Below, in pieces: positions 21,731-34,700 of a stretch of DNA of 64,000 nt. A program made the translations under genes and the position numbers. Each line of letters opens with the position of its first letter. Positions within the stretch are counted from its first letter, which is position 1. This DNA is from Monoplex corrugatus (Eukaryota; Mollusca; Gastropoda; Littorinimorpha; Ranellidae): assembly GCA_030674185.1 (NCBI GenBank), contig JAPXFY010000026.1, positions 52,025,246 through 52,089,245 on the forward strand. Reading direction: 5' to 3'. A model generated the notes under the pieces. It was not told the origin of the DNA. It searched no databases and worked only from the letters and a program-made list of their open reading frames with translations.

Positions 21731-23265
21731 GATATGTTGCAATATAACAGGACGTAGTAAACTGTGAGCATTATCTAAGCAATTTCGTGGATACAAATAG
21801 AATGAATAAAAAAAAAATTTTAAAAGTAAATTTTAAAAAAGGTATTTCCTATTTCTTTAGTGCACATTACATCGAAATGGGACTGTTTATAGATATGATG
21901 AAATGGCTTTGAATTATTTGTTTTGCAAAAAAGATGTATTACCGTTCGGTGTAAAAGCAGACGAAACCAAAAGTAAGTCGGAAAGGGAGGCCAAACTGTA
22001 CTAAGGAATTTTAAATATATGCATTTCTAACTTAATCGTGACCTTCTAATTTTCATTGTTTGCACAGGCACAATTTTCTGAAGCAATATGTTGAAACGTT
22101 AAGTTTTAGATTTTGTAAATATTGTTGTGTATGCTGTTTTCAACGAAATATACCGACAGGGCTGAATATACCGATAGGGCGTTTACACACGTGTGTGCAA
22201 ACACTAGGATACGTGCGAAACCTTGCCTCTCCTTGCATGTGCACAGAGAGAGAGAGAGAGGGAGAGGCACACATCTTTTGAGTCGTTTTTAGAGAAGTTC
22301 CCTCATTGGACCGGAGGTTTATGTATTTTATTTTTCTCAATGAGAAAGAAGATTCTTAGTATGATTCAACCATCTTGTTTTATTTGTTTTATGTGGCACT
22401 GGTGAAAAAAATGGACGCAAAAGTACAATTATCTATCTAAATATCCCGTCTGCTTTCCCTCCAACTTATACTAATGACGTCATCCACCAACGACTAGAAC
22501 GACAAGGCCGATCACTCTTATTCAGTAACTTCTGAATCTTCTCCCTTTAATGTAGTCTGGCCTCTTGGAAACATCCGAAAAAGGTAGCGAGAGTCAGCAA
22601 TGTACATTTTTCATATTTATGTTTGTGAATCGCCACAGTTCTGAATACCACTATTCTCCGATAAACAGACTACCAGAAGAGGTAACACTAGAAACAACGA
22701 AGTTTTCAATGAGACAGAGTTGGGTGTGTTAACCGACTTCGTTGCGTCAGAGGTGAATTGCCGTCTGCTTCATCTGTTTTCAGATCGGGTTATTTTCTTT
22801 TATTATTGGTGTACTTGGTTACAGACTTCAGTTTCCTATGATGGTAAGAATATGGAAACGGATTAAAAACTTGCATGTTCATGTCTGATTCGGTGAATCA
22901 TCATTTTGACGACATCATCACATGAGCCAACCACAGTACTCGACTAGAACTTTGTGGAAGGCCTCGCCCTCTGTGACCGTCTACTAAGTACTAACACGGG
23001 AAAATCCACTGAAATGGATTATGGAATGCTTATCACCGAGTCATCCAGTGGCAAGAGATGAAATACATCTTCTTCATTTTCCATTTGCCGTTGTTCATCA
23101 CCGCCCATCACTCCAGTTAGGTAGCATGGTCAATCCACATCTGGCTGTTTTCTTTAGTTCCTGTGGACTCAGTTTTATCATACTCGTAGGGCATTGTGGT
23201 CGGCGTATTTGTAGTCAGTCACATCACCTGTCATTTTACTTGATAGAAATGACATTGTTAAAGTA
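21731..23265. other. No gene recognised
   Basis: AT-rich unique-looking DNA with a short (GA)n tract at 22,246-22,266. Short frames (up to 82 aa) show no domain or codon bias. It could hold the promoter or a non-coding first exon of the RING-H2 gene, but I cannot point to one. Confidence 0.4.
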
Positions 23266-23655
23266 TTAATTTTTCATTCTGCTTTTTCTCAGATGCATGT
23301 TTGCGTGTTGATTTGTGAACACTGTGCAGATGGTGTGTTTCTGCATGGTCTGCATACTCCAGCTTTGGTGGGCTTGCAAACTGGGTGTTTTTATATTTCC
23401 TGGCTTAAGCCAGCCACTGTCATGACTTCCAGGATCTTTAATGTGCATATTTGATATTCTGCATCCATATACACATGTTATGATGTAGGGGGTTTAGAGT
23501 TAGACATTGGACAGGTCTGCACACATGTTGATTTGAGAGTAAAAATCTCCAACCCTTTTAACCAAAAGGTAGAATTGTCTAAGTGCATTGAGCCCAGGAC
23601 CTTCCAGCTGAAAGTCAGACATTTATCCACTTGTCTACCATGCCCATAAAAATTC
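23266..23655 (-). repeat. tRNA-headed SINE, minus strand
   Basis: On the minus strand the stretch from 23,650 back to about 23,560 reads TGGTAGACAAGTGGATAAATG (A-box-like) and GGTCCTGGGCTCAATGC (decayed B box), a tRNA-like head. The body then includes TTTACTCTCAAATCAACATG, TGTGCAGACCTGTCC and GATCCTGGAAGTCATGACAG. The combination resembles a SINE type I associate with marine molluscs. It is diverged and not a functional tRNA. Confidence 0.55.
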
Positions 23656-24019
23656 AGTTTCAGTTTCTGTTTCTCGAGACAACATCTCCGCGCTCAGAAC
23701 GAATTCCATGTGCACTGACATCACAGGTGCCATGTGTATGGTGATCATGGCACAAGCCTTAAGCCTGCACATAAACCCATGAGCTATGTTTTACCTAGTC
23801 TATATTTTATACTGGTATCAGTCTATCACTGGAATAATCTTGGTTACATGTAATATGACATATGTATGATGTATCTGTGTATTAATCATCAAATGCCGTC
23901 TAGTACTTGACCACAGGGGCAGATTGGTCACTTAGTGAACGTGTTGGTTTGAACTTGCAGTTCATGTGTTTGTTGAGCTGATTGTGACTGATGGGGAGCT
24001 TTATGAGGATTACATTTTC

Positions 24020-24430
24020 TGCTTTGCTGGTCCATTCACCTGTATGTGTTTGATAAAGTCTTCAATAATTTCTCCTAGGATTGATGATTAGACACATGTG
24101 TTAAGTGCATTTTTGGCTTTAGGGAAATGAGATATGTGGAAGCAATTGTAGGTAAGTTAAGCCCATTTTTGTATATATGCTTTAGTGTCCTTGGTTGTGT
24201 TTGTAGTCAGATGTGTTCTTTTAATCCCTTTGTATGATAAATTGGATGGAGTGATCATTGCCAGGGGCATCTCCTTAAATTATTTGCACGAATTCATTGA
24301 TATGCGTACTTAATTTTGTTTTTCTTTTTTTCCTGTTGAAATATTGTGTGTGTATTGAAATGATTATAGCCCTGATATGGCTGTATGCAGTCGACTGGGC
24401 TTTAAACAAAAATGATAATAACAAGACTCC
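24020..24430 (+). repeat. SINE-like dispersed repeat, 5'-truncated copy
   Basis: Contains the family's middle (CTGGTCCATTCACCTGTATG, TGATAAATTGGATGGAGTGA) and 3' end (TTATAGCCCTGATATGGCTG ... GGGCTTTAAACAAAAATG). The first ~150 bp of the family are missing or decayed. Confidence 0.8.
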
Positions 24431-24639
24431 CATCATTGTCACTTTGTGTCAAGAAATGTTACTTCCCCAGCAAACCTGCTAACTTCAAGTGAGTAGCCAA
24501 CATATTTTTGCAGGTAGGCTGGCTCTTGTAATAGAGCTGTGGACTCAAAGTCTGATGTTTCAAGTTAGTTGCTGTCCTCAGTATAACAGCTGATCTGTTC
24601 AGTGTCCATCATACTGTTCTAATCATTCTGCCATTCACC

Positions 24640-25000
24640 ATGGTGTCACGGTTAGTGTAACGGACCACCGACTGGAAGGTTGTGGGTTCGAATCCCCATC
24701 AGTCCCTTCAAAAATCAATGTGGGATTTTTCAGCTTTAACCAGTTCCTACCCAGAGTTAGGCATGCTATGGGCTCATTGGGAAGACTGGGACCACACAGT
24801 CAAGGCTCATCCACTTCACGGATGTGCCATTGAGGGTATTGCTCAAATCTTCTGACCAGCACTGCAGGTGTCTGTATCTTTCAGGCCTGGTTGATGCCAG
24901 GATATATTATGATAGTAAGCGTAGAGTACAGCCTTGTCATGCAGTCGCAATCCTAGATAGAACTCCTTAGCATCATGACTATCATCCTCATTGACATCAT
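24640..25000 (+). repeat. tRNA-derived SINE family 2, plus-strand copy
   Basis: The head carries a Pol III A box (TTAGTGTAACGG) and a perfect B box (GGTTCGAATCC) at the right spacing. The body runs through GGGAAGACTGGGACCACACA and GATATATTATGATAGTAAGC to a tail AACTCCTTAGCATCATGACT. A reverse-oriented copy sits at 35,565-35,905 and shares head, body and tail, which confirms that this is a mobile family and not a tRNA gene. Confidence 0.85.
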
Positions 25001-25476
25001 CATCATCACATTGTAAAAACTGTGCCAGCTTCTGCAGCCATTAAGGTGGTGAATAAAATGGGACAGGAGGGGGGGGGGGGAGAAAAAAGTGAGTACAAAG
25101 GTTACCTCCCTGAGAGCGATGATCCTAAAAAGAATAGAAATGAAAAATGTTCTAATCATTCTTGTGGTGTCAGTTTTGTGCTTCACATTTCCCAGGTCAT
25201 GCCCTCTGCCCCCATCCATTTCAAGATCTTGCTATCCCTTCTGGATTTGCGCTGGTTCAAGGAATCTGCCAGATAATAGGTGAAAGATTCCTGGAAGTGC
25301 AGAGAGAATTGAGTGTGATGACTCTGTCTTGAACTCCAGACTTTCAAAACTGTCTATGTAGATACTGAATGAGTTAGACTTGGATACATGTCAGTCTGTC
25401 TTCCCAAATGTGAAGATTAACTGACTGACTGCTGGTTTTATTATTATTTTTTATTTATTTATTTATTTTACTACAG

Positions 25477-25609
25477 GAACCATCAAAATGATCAATCCTA
25501 AATTCAGAATTTCACATTGATGTATTAACAGGAGAGTACTGTAAGGATGAATGCCCAGATACATTGAAGTCAAGTCTGCCACATAGCGTATACCTTGTAC
25601 ACCAGAAGC
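25477..25609 (+). other. 5' UTR part of RING-H2 coding exon 1
   Basis: A polypyrimidine-like acceptor (TTTATTTTACTACAG) ends at 25,476. The exon continues through non-coding sequence with a short upstream ORF (from 25,488) to the ATG at 25,610. Upstream non-coding exons and the promoter were not found. Confidence 0.55.
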
Positions 25610-25685
25610 ATGGACAACAGCTCTGGAGGTGCCAAGCCCAAGACAAACACAGGTGCCAACAACAACAACAGCAACAACCAGCAAG
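25610..25685 (+). CDS. RING-H2 gene coding exon 1
   Basis: The ATG context GAAGCATGG has A at -3 and G at +4. It encodes MDNSSGGAKPKTNTGANNNN and on to QQ. The donor is CAAG|GTGAAT at 25,686 and the exon ends in phase 1. Confidence 0.75.
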
Positions 25686-25758
25686 GTGAATGAGGGGCAG
25701 GGGATGTAGTCATTTCTGAAGTTATAGAACTTTGTGCTTATTAGAAATAAATGCAGAT

Positions 25759-25789
<31 letters not shown>

Positions 25790-28700
25790 GTGCGTGTGTG
25801 TGTGTGTTGTGTGTAAAAATACATACGTTGTGGGTGTATTATATGTGTGTGTGTACGCACATGCACTTGTATTTAAGTAAGCAAAGGATTTAAGATTTTT
25901 TTGGCACAGTTTTATGTTTAATCCTTAAATGTTTTAAAACTAGAGTGAAAGAAATTGGGGCATGGTAAAGAAAGTGTGCTTCTAGATCTTTGAAAGATTG
26001 TTTCGGAGGAGGATGCATTTCAAAACATACCTTATTCATCATTTTCCAAGTAACAGCTATTAAATCATGCAGTTTAACTCACTCGGTACGGAGAGTTTTT
26101 CCCCTTGCATTTCCCCAGGGACGGCCCATTTTGAAGGGTTAGGGAAAAAAATCACAAAAAATACAATTTTAACATAAAAGAACAAAATGAAACTTTCAGA
26201 TCTGAATATTTACATGCTGGGTTAGTTCATGCCAAAATATTGAAGTTCTTCCTTGAATATTTCTTCGTCATGTGCCATGTTGAAAATGCCCCAAATTTTG
26301 TGGTCAGGATCACTGTATAGTCACACACTCTGATCAGCTCCATGATCACATAGTCAAAGGTGAGAAGGTCAGGAGAAGTGCTCATTCTGCTTGCCACTCA
26401 GTTCTCTTATGCCTTCTGTTATGACAATGGAATTTAGAAAGTCTTCTCGTCACAAACTGATTCAAGAAATCAAAGGGGGCGTGGCACTGAACTGGGACAT
26501 GCAGGCCACAAGAGCCAGAGAACAGAGGCAAAGTGGGAGAAAAACTAAAATCTTCGTGCCAGTCATGCATAGGAAAGTGAATGAAAACCTCCATCAGACA
26601 TGCGTTTCACTGTGCTTGACCCGCTGACCGCTCGCCTCACGTGACGTGTACGCCCACCACCCTCTCCCATTTCGTCTGAAACTGGGTCACTGTCAGTTCC
26701 TCCTTGCTGGCAGCTTCCATCACTTGATACACTTTCATCATTATCTTCATCATACTCCTCGATGTCCAATCCTTCAGTCTGAAGCACTTCAATCACTTCA
26801 GCAGCAGTAAAACGCCGCTGTCGCGATCTGCTTTGTTCGAAAACTCGTACTCGCCTGTGACGCCATTTTCGACACGAATGCAGATTAGCCATTTGTGTAG
26901 GGTACCAAAGTCAGTCGTTTCCCGACGAGTGTATGGCTACAGAATCTCACGAAGTAACTTTCCCTTTGACCCTTGACATGTTTGCAGTGACCAGTGTGAC
27001 TATGGTAGGCGTGCAGGATCTAAAGGGGAGTGTCTAAAAAATTTTAATTATCGAAACCGCTATAGCGTTCCGTTGTACGGAACCGTGTCTTTCCTCACGA
27101 CCGCTATAGCGTTCTGTCGTACCAAGTGAGTTAAGTTCAAAATCTGTAAAGCTGAAGTATTTACTCAGTTCATTTCTTTTCTTGAAAACAAGCCATTGGA
27201 AGCTGAGGTTTTCATTGATTATAGCAGACCTTTTTAATGGATGAACTTAATTGGTGGTATCAGTTTCTGTGCAGAGAAATTACATCAGTTTCATCTTCTG
27301 CCATATTTTTTTGGCTGCTGTGACACTGCTTTCTGTGGTCTGCTTCATGAATATGTGTACTTTAATTCATGCATTATAAAGGCCAAAATACTAGATAATG
27401 TTTGGGTTCACAGTGAGGGGAAGGGAGTGGAAAGGATCATGTTTTATCATCCAAAACCTTGTAATATTCGTATAGTGATTTTTTTGGGGATAGATATCTT
27501 CATAGCATTTAGTAGATTTTAAAATGTAAACTATGCTCTCGTAAATGAATGCGAAAATAAATAATTTTGTAACTCATTGTGCCAAATGTTTATCATAGAG
27601 ATTTAGATTACTTTTTATGTGGTCGGTTGATTTAAAGAATTTAAGAACAACAACAATGACAAAGACTATATTTTTGTGTAGGTGGTACCAACAGCAGTAC
27701 GCAGACCATAGGTGCACAGCCCCGGCATCGTTCTCCAAGAAGAGAGAACGGCTATGCCCGCCCCTCTGGGCGAGGACATCGAGGTATACGCAGCAATCCT
27801 GGAAGTGGTGGCAGCTGTGGTCATGGGACCAGACCCACTCAGGAGGATTCCATGAATCGGAGAGCCACTGGACCCAACCCTGCTAGCCGAACCAGACATT
27901 CTTCCTCTACCCAGACACGCAGCAGTGGGCCTCAAAGGCTCAGTTTCAATGATTACTGTCCTTTACGAGGGATAGGCCGCCTGGACTCCAGAAGTCTACA
28001 CCGGCAGAATGGTAGTACAGATTTCAGACGACCTTCCTTATGGCATCTCAGTCCCATACTCCGGTCCACGGAGACCATGATTGGACCTTTGGAAAGCCCC
28101 ACAGGGGATGTTTTGCCCCCTATTTCTGCATCTTCTATGCGCCCGTCTGTTTCGCCGTCCTTGCATGGGATTATTAGCAGCTCGGAGGATTCTGACTCGG
28201 AGTCAGACAGTCCTATGTCTCCCCTTGTTGCTTCACCACTGCCGTCTCCTGCATCCTTGGATCATCTGGCTTTGCCCCAAGGTGAGGATATTCAAGGATG
28301 TGTGGAAACAAGCAAGTAGTCATATATGTACATGTATGGGTCATATTTAATACAACCAGGCAAGACGGGCACAAATTTTCTCCCAACTGGCCTTTGTCAA
28401 GCATAAGATCACAAACAAACAAATACCAAATACAAAAATTAGGAGAAAAAGATTGAAACTTCCGTGCTGCTTTGGCGGAAAATTTGCGTCTGTCTTGTCT
28501 GGTTGTATTAAATACGTGTTCTGATTCTTTAGTCGTGTTTTTTCTGGTTCCTGTTTGCTTGAATGCGGGCAGTTACAATTGTTTTGAATGGGTCATACAC
28601 TATTCATGTAATTTAAATGAATATGCTGAATACAGTATACAGTTCTGTATAAAAAGTATCAATAGTATCCCAATCTTCTGGAAATTCTGTTATAGAATTT

Positions 28701-31700
28701 TCCTCTTTTCTGTCACTCTCTTTGTTTCTGCCTTATTCCTTTGCTTTCTGTCATTTCTTCTTTCTTTGCTTTCTGTCATTTCTTCCTATCATTTTCTGCC
28801 TTGCTGGTCCATTCACCTGTATGTGTTTGATTAAGTCTTACATATTTTCTCTTAGGATTGATAATTGGGTACATGTATTAAGTGCATTTTTGGCTCTAGG
28901 GAAATACGATACGGAAGCAATTTTAGGAATTTAGGCCCGTTTTTATAGATGTTTCGTGTCCTTAGGCTTAGTTGTGTTTAAATTTGTATTCAGGAATATT
29001 TTTTAATCCGCTGTGTGATAAATTGGACAGAGTGGTCAACGCCAGGGGCATCTCCTTAGATTATTTGTGCGAATGCATTGTTATGATGTGTGTATTCAAT
29101 TTTCTTTTCCTTTTCTTTTCTGTTAGAAGTGTTGTGTATGTTTTGAAACGATTATAGCCCTGATATGGCTCTACACAGTCGGCTGGGCTTTAAACAAAAA
29201 TAACAATAACGCTATTTATACAGCTGTATTCAGATAATTTGTATTTTTAATCCCTCTTAGTGATAAAGTGGTCAGAATGGCCAGTGCTAGGGGCATATCG
29301 TTTGAGATGGTAAAAGCTCTGTGCAGTTGGCTGGCCTTTAAACACTAACAATAATGAAAATAAAAATGATGATAATGGATAATATTAATAATATACTGTT
29401 TATGTTGTGTCAGCCAGTGGTATTCATAATAAAAATGATAATAATAATAATGTTTCTGTTGCCCTAGCACCAGCCTATTAGTTATCATAATAAAGACCAA
29501 TGTAATGGATTCAATAAAGTAATAGTAGTGTTTATGTCGCACCAGCCAATGGTTATCATAATATAAAATATTGAATAGGATAATAATATGTTGACAGCCA
29601 ATGTAAATATATAAATAATAATAATGATGACGTAATAATGTTTATGTTGTACTAGCCAATGGTAATCATAATAAAAATGATGATAATATAATAATAATAA
29701 AATAATATGTTTATGTTGCATCAGCCAATGGTAATCAATAAAATGTAATAATATGTTTTGTTACCCAGCGTGGTAATCATATTAAAAATGGATAGAATAA
29801 TGATAATAACAGTAATAAGATTTATGTGCACCAGATAATGATAATCGTAATAAAAATTATAATAAAGATAATAACAATAATACTGTTTGTGTTGCAGCAG
29901 CCAATGGTAATCGCCCTGTGCGTATGGCCCGTGACGCTGTTTTGGCAAGGGAACTGCTGCAGTCTGAAATGGACCTGATGATGCAGAGAGACGAAGAAAT
30001 GGCTCGACAACTACAGAACGAAATCGATAATGATGATGACGAGCCACCCCCATTGTCTCCACCACCACCTCTGTCCATGTTTTCTTCTCCTGGGTTCAAT
30101 TCTGTGAGTTTTGACTTAAGTTTAACCCTCTGACTCCCGCAGTCTATCCACCAACTGCAAAAACTTAACCCTATGATTCCCTCACCCTATCCACCAGCTT
30201 CTTGCAGGAAGCTGGTGGATAGGGTGAGGGAATCAAAGGGTTAAAGTTTTACTCTGCTAGTATTGTTGATGATGCACAATAAAGTAGAATTAACAGTTGT
30301 TAAAACAATTCTAATAAGTGTGGATGTGTAGTAATGCTGGTCTGTAATCTCTACTGTTCTCTGTATTGAAATAGGATCATACTGGTAATTGTAATCATAA
30401 TTATTGTACACATTCACACTGCGTGCGCGCAAACACAAACACACGCACACTCTCACACATATACTAGCAATGCCGTGCGAACCGAAACGCGACGTCAAAT
30501 TTGTGGTACAAAAAACTGGGGCCGGCCGCAAAATTGGGGGGGTCTTCAGTTCAATCAAGTATTACTGCCTCTTTAATCGGTGTTTCATTCTTATTTTTTG
30601 TCTTATGTGAATTAGAAATGAATAAAGATTTGAATGATTGCCTTTTTATATACTTAGAGCGAAAATAGAATTAGTTATTTGATGAGAAAGTCGAAAATCC
30701 GCGTTTCAAGCGCACTCGCGGCGACGGTATGCGTTTAGAATCGAAGTTTGTTCGAGGTGCTTCACTATTTCGGTCGGTACGGCTATATTTGTGAACCAAT
30801 CACATTGTAATTTTGCAGCCAATGAGAATTAATGTAACAGAATGATATATCCCGACGAGAGCTATGTGTGCTAGTTTCGAACCGAGATCGACGCTTCCAA
30901 AGTTTTGCTTTTTTTCATCGGAAAAGTTTGCAAGTAAGTCGCCATTTTTGGAACTTCTCGTCGGCGGGATTCAATTTTACATGCTTTTTTCTATATGGGC
31001 CGATGTCAAAAGGTGCCCAAGTCACTTCCGGGTTGCAGCAAGTTATGTAACTAGTTACAAAAATTGCATTTTGGACAGATTTGTGTTTCTTTTGACTGTT
31101 GAATAAATAAAGATGAACATTGAGAAAAATCAGAGGCACACGTTCTCTGTGATTTAAATAAATAAACAGCTTTGAAAAAAAAATGCTGCTTTTTAGCGAT
31201 GTATTTTGTAGTGGTACTACAGTGCACCCAATTGACTCAACAGACACCAACCCCCAAACCCTCTCCAAACAGTAAATTTGACATACATTGTTTATTAAAG
31301 GATAGATGCACTATTCTGTGTTGTTTGTTGTACTTTAAAGCGTTTTATTGGTGAAAAATCAAAGTTCGAAAATTGCAAGTCTAATGTGACTCTTGATGTC
31401 ACAGTAAGATCGGCTTTCCGACGACAGTTGTGTTTACACAAACCGTCGCCAAGGGAACAAACTAACGTTTACGCCAGTGCAGCGGTTGCAGCTCTCATAG
31501 GACGGGAAGTAACTGCTCGGTGTGAAGAAATTTTTGTGTTCTGGCTTGCTGAAGTTTTTGTGTCACATGTCACATTAGATCCACTCGACCCTTGTCGGAA
31601 AATCTTCGGTCAGGCGCCGTTCATTCTTCGCTTTTTAACAACCGGAAGCTGTGTGCGCATGGGCTATGTGTCTGTTTTCTACAAACCAAGATGGAGAGAC

Positions 31701-34700
31701 GGCGCGAAGGTGAGTTTCTTTCCCTGTCACGGGTACTGTGTCTTGTCATAAAAGACACGAAAGTCACACTAGACAACAACTTGTTCATTCTCCAAACTTT
31801 TCACTCATTGTTTATTACTTTTCTTGCTTGTATACGTTTAAATAAGTATCAGAACCTCAAATTTGGTTGCGACATCGTCGCTGCTACCCACAGAGGCGAA
31901 AATACAAAACATCGTGTACTTTGTGACAACCAGGGTTGTTGTCACACGTCACAATAGACTTAGCGTCTGATAGTCACAAGTCGCAGGTCACAGAAGACAT
32001 ATGATGTCACAGGTCACCAAAGACATCATTGAATCCGATTAACAGCATCAAAACGTACTAGTGTATTATCAAAATATTACTTTAGTTAATATTTTGTTGT
32101 TGTTGATAAACTTAAATTTTCTTAATTATACTGGACACAGAACTGGATGGTAATCTGTGTGGCTCTCTGTTTTTTGTGACTTTGACAACACATGAGAAAG
32201 TGGTCATGTTAGACTTTGCATTTGGAGGAAATTGGGGAAAATCTAATACTTTGGTCTGTGGTTCAGCTGTGCTTGTATTCCAGTACGAAGAATACTAAGG
32301 GACATGCAATCATATTGGAAAAAAACACTGTGTAAAAAAAAAATTTTTTTTTTTAGTTTTGTGACGGAAGGAGAAGTGTTGTCACTGTCACAATAGACAA
32401 GAAGGCCATTTAGGACAGCTCTATTAGTTCATGAAACAATTTGAAATGACAAATCATGCAATGTTTATTTACTGGCCTGTTGCTGAAAAGAAATTATTTT
32501 GAGCATCCATCAAGTTACAGGGTAAGATTTGTCATTTTAATGTCTTTAGTGACTGGTTTGGCATGTGACGACATTGAGATAGAATGAGAAATCAACACTG
32601 AACAATTGTTTCCACAGGACTTCGCTCACTAAAACCAAAGGCTCCAAAACCCACAAGGACCAATGCCCAGCGGTGTGCTGAATATAAGCAGAGACTCAAA
32701 AAGGATCCAGATAAATACGACATGTATCTGAAGAAGCAGAAAGCCTTGGCCCAGTCTTGGCGCGCTCGGCGGACTGAAGAGAAAAAAATGGAAGACAGAG
32801 AAGCAGCAAGAATCAGGAAACAGTTAAGCAGGTATGATGTTCAGACTGTGGTTCTCACTCTCGATTTTCAGTTACACTTTTGCTGCTGACTCCACCAGGA
32901 TGGGTGTCATGCCTTGTTGAGCATCAAAGCATAAATTCTAATATCACATTATTGTGAAGTCATTCTTGGAGTATCAGGTCTGTTTGCAGACACTGATGAT
33001 CAGGGTTCTCCAGACTTCTGTCGTCTGCTTTGTGAATAGGGTCTGTGTTGCTGATGTTTTTTCCGACAAAATTTTGTAGGCTGCTGATGTATGTTGTTCG
33101 CTGTCTACCACGGGCTTTCTTGCCTTGTAATTTTCCCATTAACATCAGTTTTTGTAAGCTTTTTTTTCTGATGATATGCCCAAGGAATTTCAACTGTCTC
33201 TCTCTAATTGTTGCAGTTAGAGATCTTTTTTTTGCCAGCTCTAATACTTCCTCATTTGTTTTCTTTTCTGTCCGTATGTGGAATATCCTTCTTAAGAACC
33301 ACATTTTGGTTACCTCCAATTTTCTTAATTGCTGATTGTTTAAGTCCAGCATTCACATCCATAAAGCAAGACAGACTATACATATGTCTTGAGGACTCTT
33401 GAGTTTAGTGTCGGGTGAGATATTCCTATTTCTGAGAATAGGGCTCATTTTTGTTGAAGCTGTCTTTTGATATGGCAATTCGTCTATTTCTCATTCGCAT
33501 CTACCATTTGATGTTATTGTGAAACCAAGCCATTTGAATTGATTCACTTGCTTGATTCTCGTGTTGTTGCATGTGGTGATACAAACTCAAATGGTGGGGG
33601 ATGTGGTTTCTTAGAATGTCATACATTTACTGATTTAGTTTTGTTGACATTCAAAGAGAGTCTATTTGCTTCACTATGGGCTACTACTGTGTTTAGGGTG
33701 TTCTGTAGCTTTTGTGCCCTTATCCGGGTGTGAAGTCATTAAGTAAAAGATTCAAAGAACCTTTTTGAACTCAGGGGGTTTATTTCAGCCTTGGAAAAAC
33801 AGGGTGACATCAGCTAATTAGTGCAGGAAGACATAAATTGTGTGTACATGTGTGTGTGTTTTTTACTTCACAATGTATTCATTTTATGATTTTATTGTTG
33901 TTGTTCTAGAGCACGACAAAAGGAGCAGGCGAAAAAGAACAGTGGACATCAATCTTGCTTTCAAGGTGTCATCAAAGGACAGAAGACGGGCGTACAGATG
34001 AAGGCTGCAGAGGCAAGCAGGCCAAAGACAAGAGCAGACACAGAAAAGAAGGAAGAGGAGAGAAGGAAAGCAAGAAAACGAAAGAGGAAGAGCAGGGCAA
34101 ACAGGTCAATCAAGAAAAAAGCTTCTGACAACAAGAAACGCATGGACAGATATTATAAAAAGAAAGAGAATGAAAAACTGTCAAGGGTAAAAGCCTTTAC
34201 AGACGTGAGCAAAGGTGACAGAAGAAACACAGGCTATCTAATGACCTTGAACAAGAAGTCTTTGAAGAACCTTTCCAAGAAAGAGACAAGCAGTCGCTTA
34301 CCAAGTTAGCTGCAATCAAAGAAATTCTTAAGAAATCGCAGGTGATGTCATGGGCAAAAACGCAATACTACAAACGCCAGAAAGTCAGTGATCGGACCAT
34401 TGAAGACTTTTGTGAGAAAGAAGCAATAGATTTGCCAGGCAAGAAGACAGTGGGACACTACAGCATGAAACAAAAGAAAGTGCTGACAAGGCGGATTGAA
34501 GATCTGTATGCAGACTTTCGAAACAAAAATCCATCATTCAAGATTTCTTTGACCACTTTTGCCAGACGGCGGCCATCACACATATTGCTTTCAAGTAGCA
34601 GAGCGTTTCTCCAGTGTCTGTGCGAGAAATGTGAAAACCCAATGCTGAACGTATATCTGAAGGTGAAAATAAGACAGGTGGGTCACTTAGTTGAACAGAC

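Noticed and set aside
21306..21796. Cys/Val-rich long frames on the minus strand
   Set aside because: They are translations of (CA)n/(GT)n microsatellite DNA. The same holds for frames at 3,862-4,443, 11,090-11,367, 18,975-19,235 and 46,354-46,623.
24651..24700. Functional tRNA gene with a perfect B box
   Set aside because: The A and B boxes belong to a SINE head. The acceptor stem does not pair and the same body and tail recur at 35,565-35,905.
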